DNA of 64,000 nucleotides from Thiomicrorhabdus sp963677355 (GTDB taxonomy: Bacteria; Pseudomonadota; Gammaproteobacteria; Thiomicrospirales; Thiomicrospiraceae): assembly GCA_963677355.2 (NCBI GenBank), contig CAXXXQ010000003.1, positions 389,524-453,523 on the forward strand, given 5' to 3'. Numbering within the stretch: the first letter of the stretch is position 1; every line of letters begins with the position of its first letter. The notes beneath the pieces were generated by a model. It searched no databases. It was given only the letters and a program-made list of their open reading frames with translations, and had not been told where the DNA came from. Both the position numbers and the translations under genes were made by a program. Positions 26,517-35,803 of the stretch are shown piece after piece.

Positions 26517-26863
26517 TTCGTACGGAAAGTAAAGTGTTTAGGCAAATCGTTTGTCAATCACATATTTTGCTGCCGACAGCTTTCGATAGAACGTATATTT
26601 CCGAACTTTTATTTCCAGTAACTCGTTTCCGCTTTGTTCTTTCGGTTTGTTTATAACTCGAGTGAATGCTGTTAAGAAGCTGCTGCGCGCTAATTTCTCT
26701 TCAATGCAATCCTCAAGACTGTGTAACTTGTCTTATCAGGAGTATGTGTTTCCTTGTCAATTTATGAATCTAGAATGATTCAACGTTTAAATCCTATTTT
26801 TTGAAAAAAACAAGCTGTTGATTTGGTATTTATTTTAATTATTCATTACGATTATTAATATTA

Positions 26864-26938
26864 ATGCAAATTATTCTCATTTATATTGACATTCTTAGGC
26901 CTGTATATAGAATAACGCTAAAGCAAATTATTCTTATT
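26864..26938 (+). promoter_or_regulatory. sigma-70 promoter flanked by two Fur-like boxes
   Basis: TTGACA (26886-26891) and TAGAAT (26908-26913) are spaced 16 bp apart. Two copies of GCAAATTATTCT(C/T)AT (26864-26880 and 26922-26938) flank it; read on the other strand each gives ATGAGAATAATTTGC, a common Fur operator form. One box lies upstream of -35 and the other over the start region, ideal for repression. It drives the TonB receptor. Confidence 0.72.
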
Positions 26939-26961
26939 AACTTTTAAATTTAAGGCCTAAC

Positions 26962-29103
26962 ATGCGATTATCCATTAGTAACCAGTTCGCTCTTAATAAA
27001 TTAACACTTTCTATTTTTGCCACTCTGGCATGCAGTTTATCTCTGAATGTGCAGGCGGCTAGCCAGCTATCAACGGTAACTGTTGAAGATTCAAACGTAA
27101 GCGGTGAATCGAAAATGCTTCAAGTGAAAGACGACACTATCCATACCGAGCGTGTTTCCGCAAAGAAAATAGAACAGAAACAAGCCGCCAACCTTGCGCA
27201 AGCAATTGCAGATGAGCCGGGGGTTCGGGTCAGCAACGAATGTTCAATGTGCGGTGTTAAGCGTATTATGCTTAACGGTTTAAAAGGCGAGCACACCACT
27301 TTAATGACCAATGGCGTGCCGAACAGTTCGATTGTAGAAGGTTTTTACGGTTTTGATGCCATTCCGATGGCGGGTGTCAGTGCCATTGAAATTTCCCGTG
27401 GTGCCGGTCCTTCATTGATTGCGCCTGAGGCTATTGGCGGAGTGGTCAACGTCGTGACCACGGCGCCTAGAGAGGATAAGCTGATCATCGACTTATCTCA
27501 AGGTAATCAAGGCTATCATAAATATCAGTTGTCAGGCGCCAAGCTATCAAAAGACGGAAAGACGGCGCTAGCGGTGTCGGCTCAAAGTGACAATCTTGAC
27601 CAATACGATCAAGACAATAACTGGGTGAATGAATCTCCCGCCCTAAGCAACCATTCGATCAATGCACAGTTGTGGCATCAAGTTGATGCAGATAACCGTA
27701 TAGAAGTACGTGTTGAAGATCAAAGTTCCGAAATTTTTGGCGGGCCTGTTGTCGATAGTCCTTTTGCTAGTTCACGTATGGATGCACGTACTCAGAACGC
27801 AAGTGATAACCCCGGTTTTGTCGGGGATTCGGTTGATAATCGTCCGAATACGGCAACGACTACGGCGCGAGACTTTTTGGAGAACATTAAGTCGGAGAAA
27901 CAATCCATCACCGCTAAATGGTATTCGGATGTCAATGACCAGTGGCAGACCCGTTTAACGGCTTCGCATGTTGACTCGGGTATGGATGCGATCTATGAGC
28001 CGACTACCTACCAAGCTGATCAGAAACTGTCTTATGTAGACGCACGCGCGGATTACTTTATGAACGATGCTCATATCATCACGTTTGGTACCGATTTAAA
28101 GCTGGACGAATTACGCTCTAGTTCGACCGGAGGTTCTAATCCGGCAAATGATTCATATGACCTGCAAACTAACGGTTTCTATATTCGTGATACCTGGACG
28201 CCGGATGCGAATTGGGAGCTGGCTACCGCGATTCGAGTTGACCGGATTGCCGTTGACTTCGTAGATCAAGACAGAACTTTTGACGAGACGGTCGTTGCGC
28301 CTAGATTGCATTTACGTTATGACCATAACTTTAACTGGACTTCTAGATTCTCCGCAGGTTATGGCTACCGTGTTCCATTACAGTTCTTTGAAGCCGATCA
28401 CGGTATCTTGGACGATGGTTTTGCTGTCGATGTCGATAAACTGGAGAAATCGAAAAATCTGCATTACGCCCTGAACTATACGGATGACCGTTTGATGTTC
28501 GAAACAACCGTATCTTGGGCCGAGGTAGAGAACTTGGCTTATATCGATACCGACTTGGATACCCCGACTCTGATCAACTCTGACGAAAGTGGAAGAGTAA
28601 TGCATGCAGACATGATTGCGTCTTATCAATTAAATGGTCACTGGTCGGTTGGAGCAGGTATTGAACTTTATGATTATGATGAAGCTTATCGCAACACCTT
28701 TGGCGTGATTCCGGTTGAAGAGCGTATTAAATTAATGGCTGATTACGAAGGTCATGGTTGGCAAGCTAACATTACTCTAACAGGGGTAGGTAGCCGCCAG
28801 TATAGCGATTATGCCAATGCCGCTTACGATCAACACTATAATCAAGCCGGAGGAGTCGACTCAAAAGGTGATTCTTCACCAAGTTATTACACGATCGATA
28901 TGCGTGTTGCTAAAGAGATGAGTAAAAACTGGCAGCTTTATGCAGGTGTAAACAATCTTACCGATTACACGCAAACGGCCGAAGGTGATTCTCCATTGTT
29001 CTTTGATGGCGCTGATGCTGGTTCGAGCGATTGGGATGTCGGTCATATTTGGGGGCCGTTACGAGGAAGAATGGTTTACGCAGGCACAAAACTGACTTTC
29101 TAA
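26962..29103 (+). CDS. TonB-dependent outer membrane receptor with Cys-pair plug
   Basis: A 713-residue receptor with a signal peptide ending near NVQAAS. The TonB box-like STVTVED follows, then a plug domain (about 60-170, IADEPGVRVSN then RIMLNGLKGEHTTLMTNGVP) and a 22-strand barrel ending in TKLTF. The plug contains the CSMC pair at NECSMCGVKR, shared by a sub-family of metal-related receptors and absent from ordinary siderophore receptors. Fur-like operators suggest metal control. The position directly behind the urease nickel genes makes a nickel or nickel-chelate ligand an attractive guess, but an iron chelate is equally compatible with the promoter. The substrate is not proven. Confidence 0.88.
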   Translation: MRLSISNQFALNKLTLSIFATLACSLSLNVQAASQLSTVTVEDSNVSGESKMLQVKDDTIHTERVSAKKIEQKQAANLAQAIADEPGVRVSNECSMCGVKRIMLNGLKGEHTTLMTNGVPNSSIVEGFYGFDAIPMAGVSAIEISRGAGPSLIAPEAIGGVVNVVTTAPREDKLIIDLSQGNQGYHKYQLSGAKLSKDGKTALAVSAQSDNLDQYDQDNNWVNESPALSNHSINAQLWHQVDADNRIEVRVEDQSSEIFGGPVVDSPFASSRMDARTQNASDNPGFVGDSVDNRPNTATTTARDFLENIKSEKQSITAKWYSDVNDQWQTRLTASHVDSGMDAIYEPTTYQADQKLSYVDARADYFMNDAHIITFGTDLKLDELRSSSTGGSNPANDSYDLQTNGFYIRDTWTPDANWELATAIRVDRIAVDFVDQDRTFDETVVAPRLHLRYDHNFNWTSRFSAGYGYRVPLQFFEADHGILDDGFAVDVDKLEKSKNLHYALNYTDDRLMFETTVSWAEVENLAYIDTDLDTPTLINSDESGRVMHADMIASYQLNGHWSVGAGIELYDYDEAYRNTFGVIPVEERIKLMADYEGHGWQANITLTGVGSRQYSDYANAAYDQHYNQAGGVDSKGDSSPSYYTIDMRVAKEMSKNWQLYAGVNNLTDYTQTAEGDSPLFFDGADAGSSDWDVGHIWGPLRGRMVYAGTKLTF

Positions 29104-29130
29104 AAGAAACACCTCAGAGTGTCTGATATA

Positions 29131-29164
29131 TCCGGATGGCGTTGCATGATGCAAGGCCATCCGG
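29131..29164 (+). terminator. long hairpin after the TonB receptor gene
   Basis: TCCGGATGGC/GCCATCCGGA encloses a second stem TTGCA/TGCAA around TGA, 15 paired bases with one mismatch. It lies 28 bp after the receptor stop. There is no T-tract, so it may act as a 3'-end stabiliser or a Rho-dependent end. The rest of 29104-29720 (617 bp) has no gene; its NtrC and sigma-54-like sites are listed separately. Confidence 0.55.
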
Positions 29165-29409
29165 AACTTACATTTGTGACGATCTTATTTGATCGCTCTA
29201 AACGGAAAGCGTTGCCTCTCTAGGGTTGCGCATTTTGCTATATTTTTTCTAGTATTCATATCTTCAACTCTCCTCTGTTTTCGGTATTCAATTCTTTCAA
29301 AATTGAATTAAGCGGCATTTTGTTAGGCGGATAATTGCTGTCATTTTTTATCTGTTTCCCTAAGATCAATTTTCTTTTTAGGATAAATAAGTTCTTCATA
29401 GTGAATTTA

Positions 29410-29426
29410 TGCACAAAGTTAGTGCA
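29410..29426. promoter_or_regulatory. NtrC-type binding site upstream of amiE
   Basis: TGCACAAAGTTAGTGCA is a perfect 5-bp inverted repeat, TGCAC-N7-GTGCA, with the 17-bp length and outer bases of the NtrC enhancer consensus (TGCACC-N5-GGTGCA). It lies about 135 bp upstream of the sigma-54-like element of amiE. Confidence 0.6.
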
Positions 29427-29558
29427 TTTGGTTTCAGTTCGTCATGAGTGATTGATGCCCGCTAGCGTTTTAGCTGTTTTTGTGGAATATTTTTATATTA
29501 AAAATCATATAGATAGCTGTTTTTATTGGGGCGGAATACGTAGCAAGTTCTTTGTGGG

Positions 29559-29574
29559 TGGCACAGAAACTGTT
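29559..29574 (+). promoter_or_regulatory. sigma-54-like promoter of amiE
   Basis: TGGCACAGAAACTGTT matches TGGCACRNNNNTTGCW except for two bases in the -12 element (C for T, and T for the C of GC). The NtrC dyad upstream supports it. The start of transcription would be about 135 bp before the amidase ATG. Confidence 0.45.
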
Positions 29575-29720
29575 ATCTATAGGTTTGGGTGAAGCTTATG
29601 GGGCTCTGAGAGAGGGGTTTAGGAGTTCCATAAAGTTTCTAAGTTTGGTTCCGGAATAAGCAACCAAAGCCCAACCCGAATTTAAACGAATTGAATGAAA
29701 AATTGATGGAGTAGAAGCAG

Positions 29721-30764
29721 ATGAGACATGGAGATATCTCTTCCAGTAATGATACGGTGGGTGTAGCGGTTGTAAACTACAAGATGCCACGTTTGCACAC
29801 CAAGGCGGAAGTCTTGGATAATGCGCAGAAAATTGCAGATATGATTATCGGTATGAAGCAGGGCTTACCGGGTATGGACTTGGTGATTTTCCCGGAATAT
29901 TCAACACACGGAATCATGTACGATGCGAAAGAGATGTATGACACCGCTTCGACCATTCCTGGTGATGAAACCCGCATCTTCTCGGAAGCCTGTAAGAAAG
30001 CGAAAACTTGGGGTGTATTCTCACTGACCGGTGAACAGCATGAAGAGCATCCTAACAAGGCGCCATACAATACTTTGATCCTGATCAACGATCAGGGTGA
30101 AATCGTTCAGAAGTACAGAAAGATCATGCCTTGGTGTCCGGTTGAAGGTTGGTACCCAGGTGACAAGACTTATGTGACTGAAGGTCCTAAAGGCATGATG
30201 ATCAGTTTGATCATTTGTGACGATGGTAACTATCCTGAAATCTGGCGTGATTGCGCAATGAAAGGTGCGGAATTGGTTGTTCGTTGTCAGGGTTACATGT
30301 ACCCGGCTAAAGAGCAGCAGGTTATGGTTTCCAAAGCAATGGCTTGGATGAACAACACTTACGTTGCAGTTGCTAACGCAAGTGGTTTCGACGGTGTTTA
30401 CTCTTATTTTGGTCACTCTGCAATCATCGGTTTTGATGGTCATACCTTGGGTGAGTGTGGTGAAGAGGATTACGGTATCCAGTATGCTGAGCTATCTGTT
30501 TCTCAGATCCGCGACTTCCGTAAGAACGCTCAGTCTCAGAACCACCTATTCAAGTTGTTGCACCGTGGTTACACCGGTAAGATCAACTCAGGTGAAGGTG
30601 ACCAAGGTGTGGCGGCTTGTCCTTACGAGTTCTATTCAACATGGATTAACGATCCTGAAAAAGCCAAAGAGCAAGTTGAGAAAATTACTCGTAAGACTGT
30701 GGGTACGGCAGAATGTCCTATCGATGGTATTCCAAACGAAGAGACCTCAACAGAACACCGTTAA
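29721..30764 (+). CDS. amiE: aliphatic amidase
   Basis: A 347-residue nitrilase-superfamily enzyme that hydrolyses short aliphatic amides such as acetamide and propionamide to acid and ammonia. It is very close by eye to Pseudomonas aeruginosa AmiE, starting with the shared MRHGDISSSNDTVGVAVVNY. The catalytic triad is Glu in VIFPEYS, Lys in KYRKIMPW and Cys in LIICDDGNYPE. The related formamidase AmiF lacks this close N-terminal identity. The product feeds the same ammonia pool as the neighbouring urea and formamide genes. Transcribed together with the VWA gene 25 bp downstream. Confidence 0.95.
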   Translation: MRHGDISSSNDTVGVAVVNYKMPRLHTKAEVLDNAQKIADMIIGMKQGLPGMDLVIFPEYSTHGIMYDAKEMYDTASTIPGDETRIFSEACKKAKTWGVFSLTGEQHEEHPNKAPYNTLILINDQGEIVQKYRKIMPWCPVEGWYPGDKTYVTEGPKGMMISLIICDDGNYPEIWRDCAMKGAELVVRCQGYMYPAKEQQVMVSKAMAWMNNTYVAVANASGFDGVYSYFGHSAIIGFDGHTLGECGEEDYGIQYAELSVSQIRDFRKNAQSQNHLFKLLHRGYTGKINSGEGDQGVAACPYEFYSTWINDPEKAKEQVEKITRKTVGTAECPIDGIPNEETSTEHR

Positions 30765-30789
30765 TTTGCAATGATTTGACGATGTTTTG

Positions 30790-32553
30790 ATGAGTTATAA
30801 ACTTTTACTAAGTGACGTTCAACGTCACTTGGAACTGACCTTATTAGCCTTTTGGGGGGATTCATTCAGAATCCTGCCTCAGGCAGATCAAAAAATGGTT
30901 CCGACGGTAAGATCCGGAACTATTTTTCTTCCCGAATTTATTACCGCCAGCAGTGCAATCGAAGCTCGTCAGAGTTTCTTGAGTGCTGCCTTTCATGCCT
31001 GTGCACATCTGCTCTATTCCAAGCCGCAAGATTCTGTCGGATTGAATAATCGTCAGTTGGTGTTAATTTCACTCTTGGAAGATGCTCGTGTTGAGTATTT
31101 GGCCGCACAAGCCTTTCCAGGGATGCGAACTCTGTTTCGTAACCAGTTCACGCGTCTTCCAGAAAACAACCTACAGTTTGAGGAGATTGCCTATGCGGTC
31201 GCTTATGCGCTGGTCAATGGCAATGACGGGGTAGATGACGGGCAAAACCCTTTCGTTAGTAAAGCGATGCGCCTGTTTGCGCAAGCAGTAGACGAGGATG
31301 CTGAGAATCCACAGTTGTTTAGAGATATAGGCTTAGCTTTAGCCAATGATATCGGTCAAATGCGTATCAGTATGAATGAGCGCGACGAGTTCCGTCTAAT
31401 CGATTATCGGGACGATAATTCTTTTCTGTGGAATGACTATGAAGAAGTGGCTATGGAAAACGGCACGGCCGAGGAGGTCGAAGAACCGGTCAGTGTCACC
31501 GGTATGGGGTATGAGGAGGTACTGGACGGTCGAGCGGTATCGAGTTATCGAGAGGATGCCGCCGATGTTGAAGGGCTGGTATTTTCAACCGTTCCTGAAG
31601 CGGTTCAGTCCACCTTGCTGAACCATGAGCCGAGACACCAAATGTATTTATATCCAGAATGGGATTATAAAATCGACCGTTGGAAAAAAGAGTGGTGCTC
31701 GTTGGATGAAATTACTCTTGTGGATCAGAATTCTACGGAGTTGGAGCAACGCGTTAACCGTTACCGGAATTTTGTTAAAAAGTTACAACGGATTGTTCAA
31801 TCCTATCAGTCGCAAATGCATCGCCGTAAAAAGCAGGAGGATGGCGTCGAGCTTGATTTTGATGCCATGATCGATCAGTTGGTCGAACTCAAAAAGGGCG
31901 GTGCAGCTTCTGAATCTCGCATCTATATCGATCATGTAAAAGAGCGTGAGCATGAGCTTTCTCTGTTGGTGCTGGTTGATCTGTCCGAGTCGATGAATGA
32001 TTTACATGAAGCCGGTGGCTCAACTGGTCAAAGTGTGCTGGATTTGACGCTCGATTCAACGGTGGTGCTTGCCGAGCTGCTAGATAGTTTAGGTCACTCC
32101 TATGCGATTCAGGGATTTAACTCCAATGGCCGCGGCGAAGTGTCCTACTATAATTTCAAAGACTTTGATGATCAGACAGATGCTTCTCTGGCTTCCTTAG
32201 GGCAGGCAAGAGCGGAGTATTCGACGCGTCTGGGTGCTGCATTGCGTCACGCTTTTTACAAGATCAGCAAGCGTCCCGAACGCCATAAATTGATTCTGGT
32301 GATTACCGATGGTGAGCCGTCAGATATCGATGTGTATGACCCGCAGTATCTGATTGAAGATAGTGCCATGGCGGTTAAAGATATCGAATCCAGCGGTTGT
32401 AAGACGTTCTGTTTATCCTTGGATAAAAATGCCGATCAATATGTGCAGAAGATCTTTAGAAGAGGTCATTTTGAAGTGGTTGAGCACCCGGAGAGATTAC
32501 CTCAAATCTTAACCAAGCTCTATGTGAAAGTCTTTAAATCCTTTCTTGCTTAA
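30790..32553 (+). CDS. NorD/CbbO-like von Willebrand factor A protein
   Basis: A 587-residue cytoplasmic protein with an N-terminal helical region containing FHACAHLLYS (about 60), an acidic middle, and a C-terminal VWA domain (about 395-580). The VWA domain has a full MIDAS: DLSES, a Thr/Ser loop in the STRLGAAL segment and ITDGEPSD. Such proteins (NorD, CbbO, CobT relatives) work with a MoxR-class AAA+ ATPase to insert metal or remodel an enzyme. No such ATPase is present in this window. Location behind amiE suggests a client in amide metabolism, perhaps the metal-dependent formamidase, but this is inference. The ATG at 30790 is used; a TTG lies just before it. Confidence 0.8.
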   Translation: MSYKLLLSDVQRHLELTLLAFWGDSFRILPQADQKMVPTVRSGTIFLPEFITASSAIEARQSFLSAAFHACAHLLYSKPQDSVGLNNRQLVLISLLEDARVEYLAAQAFPGMRTLFRNQFTRLPENNLQFEEIAYAVAYALVNGNDGVDDGQNPFVSKAMRLFAQAVDEDAENPQLFRDIGLALANDIGQMRISMNERDEFRLIDYRDDNSFLWNDYEEVAMENGTAEEVEEPVSVTGMGYEEVLDGRAVSSYREDAADVEGLVFSTVPEAVQSTLLNHEPRHQMYLYPEWDYKIDRWKKEWCSLDEITLVDQNSTELEQRVNRYRNFVKKLQRIVQSYQSQMHRRKKQEDGVELDFDAMIDQLVELKKGGAASESRIYIDHVKEREHELSLLVLVDLSESMNDLHEAGGSTGQSVLDLTLDSTVVLAELLDSLGHSYAIQGFNSNGRGEVSYYNFKDFDDQTDASLASLGQARAEYSTRLGAALRHAFYKISKRPERHKLILVITDGEPSDIDVYDPQYLIEDSAMAVKDIESSGCKTFCLSLDKNADQYVQKIFRRGHFEVVEHPERLPQILTKLYVKVFKSFLA

Positions 32554-32607
32554 TTGATTGTGGCAGCGATTGGTCTGGAGTCTCAATTTGTTTTTTCCGG
32601 ACATAAA

Positions 32608-32641
32608 AAAAGCCCCGACATTCTATGAATGCGGGGCTTTT
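32608..32641. terminator. bidirectional Rho-independent terminator
   Basis: AAAAGCCCCG/CGGGGCTTTT with an inner CATTC/GAATG stem. T-tracts follow in both directions. It separates the + strand VWA gene from the - strand fmdB. Confidence 0.92.
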
Positions 32642-32656
32642 TGTTTTTACGCCAAA

Positions 32657-33043
32657 TTAGTGACTAATCATCCAAGGACGCATTGAAGGAAACATTTTCT
32701 CTCCGTTTGCGGTCCACATCAGTTTAGAAGCCGACTTTTTATGGTGTTGGCAGCCACAACCTTGGTGGTGTTTGTGGTGCTTCTTCTCATAAAACTGGCG
32801 ACGCGCTTCATCTTCAGCACGAGTCTCAGCAGTCGACATTTTAGGTTCGTGCTGAGCTTTTTCATTTCTTTCAATGGCTTCCCGTTTGTTGGGCGCCATA
32901 TCAAGAACCTCTGGCGGAATCATGATGATGCGTGGAGCAAGCTCCTTGCAATGTGGGCATGGCATCGGGTTAGCCGATTCATCCATCGTGGCTAACTCGT
33001 GAAAAATCCCATGTTCTGAACATTTGTAATCATAAACTGGCAT
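32657..33043 (-). CDS. fmdB: FmdB family zinc-ribbon protein
   Basis: A 128-residue protein with an N-terminal FmdB zinc ribbon (PVYDYKCSEHG, then PCPHCKE) and a C-terminal His/Cys-rich patch (KKHHKHHQGCGCQHHKK). FmdB is encoded with formamidase in Methylophilus methylotrophus and was proposed to be regulatory; its exact role is unsettled. It follows fmdA by 16 bp and is the last gene of the urt-fmd operon. The extra His/Cys cluster suggests metal handling. Confidence 0.88.
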   Translation of the reverse strand: MPVYDYKCSEHGIFHELATMDESANPMPCPHCKELAPRIIMIPPEVLDMAPNKREAIERNEKAQHEPKMSTAETRAEDEARRQFYEKKHHKHHQGCGCQHHKKSASKLMWTANGEKMFPSMRPWMISH

Positions 33044-33059
33044 AAATTAACTCCTTAAA

Positions 33060-34292
33060 TTATTTCACGTCCGGAGCGATTGGCACTTTAACACTGTCAT
33101 CAACCTGCTTAGTCGGACCGTCAGCATTAGGGTTAATGTCAAAGTCGAATACGCCGGTTGGGATCCATAGCGTCGAGCTCGCGTTAGGGATGTCTACGAT
33201 ACCACTGATATGAGCTTGGGTAGGAACCGTACCAAGTAGCGAGTAAACCTGCTCACCGGAATAACCGAATTTCTTCAGATATTCAATCGAGTTCAAACAA
33301 GCTTGTTTGTACGCGACGTTAACGTCTAGGTAGTGCTGCTTGCCTTCTTCATCAACCGAGATACCTTCGAAGACAACGTAGTCGTCATAACGAGGAGTCA
33401 GTGGGCTTGGCTTGAAGATTGGGTTTTTGATCGCGTACTTGTTCATACCGTCTTTGATCAAGTTGACACGCAGGTGAATCCAACCGGCCATTTCGATCGC
33501 ACCACAGAAAGTGATTTCACCGTCACCCTGGCTGAAGTGAAGGTCACCAACCGATAGACCGGCACCGTCAACATAAACCGGGAAGTAGATTTTTGAACCT
33601 TTAGTCAAATCTTTGATGTCACAGTTACCGCCATGCTCACGAGGCGGAACGGTACGTGCACCTTCTTCAGCAGCTGCTTTAGCTTCATCAGGTTTCATCT
33701 GACCCATGTGAGCTGTTTCTGCATAAGGAAGCGTCGCAAGTGCCGGAACGCGATCAGGTTCGGTGTCGTAAAGTGCTTTTTCACGCTCGTTCCATGTTTC
33801 CAGCATCTCTTTTGATGGTAGACAACCGATCAGACCAGGGTGCATCAAACCAGCGAATTCAACACCTGGAATATGACGAGACTTAGTCATGATACCGTTG
33901 AAGTCCCAGATCGTCTTTTGAGCATCAGGATAATGATCCGTTAAGAAACCACCACCGTTGTTGATTGAGAAAAGACCGTTGAAACCCCAGTTACTTTCTT
34001 CAAAAGTACCGATATCAAGGATATCAACTTCAAGAAGGTCACCAGGCTGTGCGCCTTCAACACCGACAGGTCCGGAAAGGAAGTGAACTTGAGACAGGTC
34101 AACGTCACGAATATCAGAAGCGTCGTCGTCGTTTTTAATCTGTCCGCCAGTCCAGTCGTAACATTCGATGATGAAATCGTCACCGGGTTTGACGGTTGCA
34201 GCCATAGGGATGTCAGGGTGCCAGCGGTTATGAATCTGTTCATTTTCGTAGGCGGACTTTGAAAGATCGATTTTAATTATCGTTTCAGCCAT
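33060..34292 (-). CDS. fmdA: formamidase (acetamidase/formamidase family)
   Basis: A 410-residue enzyme hydrolysing formamide to formate and ammonia. Family features: HNRWHPDIP and KPGDDFIIECYDWTGGQI near the N-terminus, NGGGFLTDHYPDAQKTIWDF, PREHGGNCDIKDL, and GDGEITFCGAIEM. The length equals that of the Methylophilus methylotrophus enzyme. It lies directly downstream of five Urt-type transport genes, mirroring the fmd cluster for amide uptake and breakdown. Together with amiE it gives the organism two amide hydrolases of unrelated folds. Confidence 0.95.
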   Translation of the reverse strand: MAETIIKIDLSKSAYENEQIHNRWHPDIPMAATVKPGDDFIIECYDWTGGQIKNDDDASDIRDVDLSQVHFLSGPVGVEGAQPGDLLEVDILDIGTFEESNWGFNGLFSINNGGGFLTDHYPDAQKTIWDFNGIMTKSRHIPGVEFAGLMHPGLIGCLPSKEMLETWNEREKALYDTEPDRVPALATLPYAETAHMGQMKPDEAKAAAEEGARTVPPREHGGNCDIKDLTKGSKIYFPVYVDGAGLSVGDLHFSQGDGEITFCGAIEMAGWIHLRVNLIKDGMNKYAIKNPIFKPSPLTPRYDDYVVFEGISVDEEGKQHYLDVNVAYKQACLNSIEYLKKFGYSGEQVYSLLGTVPTQAHISGIVDIPNASSTLWIPTGVFDFDINPNADGPTKQVDDSVKVPIAPDVK

Positions 34293-34336
34293 TTTAAAAG
34301 CTCCGTTGTGGTTGTGGGAATACTACTCATTAAAAA

Positions 34337-35026
34337 TTAAACAGATAGGAACTTAGCTACCTGCTCTTCATCGACTTCGTCTCTAGGCTGATCGTGAATA
34401 ATCTTGCCTTTTTCGATGACGATAATTCGGTCTGCAACATCAAGCGCAAAACTTAAAACCTGTTCCGAGACGATGATGGATAAGCCTCGTGAATCACGGA
34501 TTTCTTTAAGGGTGTGCGCCATCTCTTTGATGATGGACGGTTGAATCCCTTCGGTAGGTTCATCCAACAGCAAAACATCCGGGTTGCTTGCCAATGCTCT
34601 GGCAATTGCAAGCTGCTGCTGCTGACCACCGGAAAGGTTTCCGCCCCTACGTTTACGGAAGTCGCGTAGGATTGGGAAAATGTTGTACAAATCTTCAGGG
34701 ACGGTACTTTGTTTAGTTGTGGTTAGACCGGTCTCAATATTTTCTTGAACGGTCATGGTTGAGAAAATCATTCGCCCTTGCGGAACAAAGCCTACGCCCG
34801 CGGCAACGCGTTCATGGCTCTGCATTTTGATTAGCTCTTTACCTTTCAGTTCAACTGAACCCTGTTTAGACGGGATCATGCCGATTAAGGACTTCATTAG
34901 AGTGGTTTTCCCCATCCCGTTACGTCCAAGCACGGCAATGATTTCGTTTTCCTTTAAGGAAAGATTCAACCCTTTAATAACCTCACTTTCTCCGTAGGCC
35001 ACATGCAAGTCTTTAATTTCTAACAT
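34337..35026 (-). CDS. urtE: urea/short-chain amide ABC transporter ATPase UrtE
   Basis: A 229-residue ABC ATPase of the branched-chain amino acid (HAAT/LivF) type. Walker A is GRNGMGKTT, the signature is LSGGQQQQLA and Walker B is LLLDEPTEGIQP. GVGFVPQGRMIFSTMTVQEN is a UrtE-like segment. It pairs with UrtD to drive UrtBC. A GGAG lies before the ATG. Confidence 0.93.
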   Translation of the reverse strand: MLEIKDLHVAYGESEVIKGLNLSLKENEIIAVLGRNGMGKTTLMKSLIGMIPSKQGSVELKGKELIKMQSHERVAAGVGFVPQGRMIFSTMTVQENIETGLTTTKQSTVPEDLYNIFPILRDFRKRRGGNLSGGQQQQLAIARALASNPDVLLLDEPTEGIQPSIIKEMAHTLKEIRDSRGLSIIVSEQVLSFALDVADRIIVIEKGKIIHDQPRDEVDEEQVAKFLSV

Positions 35027-35039
35027 TGGTTGCTTCTCC

Positions 35040-35783
35040 TTAATGACCTAAATAAACTTCGATGACTTTAGGATCTGATTGAACGTGTTCCATTGAACCT
35101 TCCGAAAGAACCTGGCCCTGGTGCATGACCGTGACGCGATCGGCAATCTCTTCTACGAAGTGCATATCGTGTTCGATAACCAGTACCGAACGGTCTTTGG
35201 TGATTTTCTGCAAAAGTTCGGCCGTCTGTTTACGTTCCGATACCGACATCCCGGCAACCGGTTCATCCAGCATCAGTAGCTCAGGATCCTGAATCAGCAG
35301 CATGCCGATTTCCAACCACTGTTTTTGACCGTGACTCAACAGACTGGCGGGGCTTTGCAGTTTGTCTTCCAGAAAGATCATCTCTGCAATTTCTGTTACC
35401 TTGTCAATAACTTCTTGATCTCGGTCGAATGTCAAAGCCCCCCAAACTTTTTTTCCTCTAGGAAACGAGAGTTCAAGGTTTTCAAACACCGTCAAATCTT
35501 CATAAATTGACGGGTTTTGGAATTTTCGTCCCACGCCCTCATGAACAATTTCATGCTCTTTCAGTTTGGTAAGTTCTTTGCCTTTGAACTTGATGGAGCC
35601 TTCTGTCGATTTGGTTTTACCGCAGATCAGGTCAAGAATCGTTGTTTTACCGGCCCCGTTAGGACCGATAATGACACGAATCTCTTCTTCTTCAATGTAG
35701 AAGGAGACATCGTTCACCGCTTTAAATCCATCAAAGGAAACGGTTAATCCTTCAACACTTAATACAAAATCTTTTTGTTGCAT
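35040..35783 (-). CDS. urtD: urea/short-chain amide ABC transporter ATPase UrtD
   Basis: A 247-residue LivG-type ATPase. Walker A is GPNGAGKTT, the signature region is LLSHGQKQWLEIG (SHGQ instead of SGGQ, normal for UrtD) and Walker B is LMLDEPVAGMS. I use the ATG at 35783 with GGAG 7 bp before; the TTG at 35795 lies on that Shine-Dalgarno. It sits 13 bp before urtE. Confidence 0.93.
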   Translation of the reverse strand: MQQKDFVLSVEGLTVSFDGFKAVNDVSFYIEEEEIRVIIGPNGAGKTTILDLICGKTKSTEGSIKFKGKELTKLKEHEIVHEGVGRKFQNPSIYEDLTVFENLELSFPRGKKVWGALTFDRDQEVIDKVTEIAEMIFLEDKLQSPASLLSHGQKQWLEIGMLLIQDPELLMLDEPVAGMSVSERKQTAELLQKITKDRSVLVIEHDMHFVEEIADRVTVMHQGQVLSEGSMEHVQSDPKVIEVYLGH

Positions 35784-35803
35784 GGTTTTCTCCAATTTCC
35801 CTG

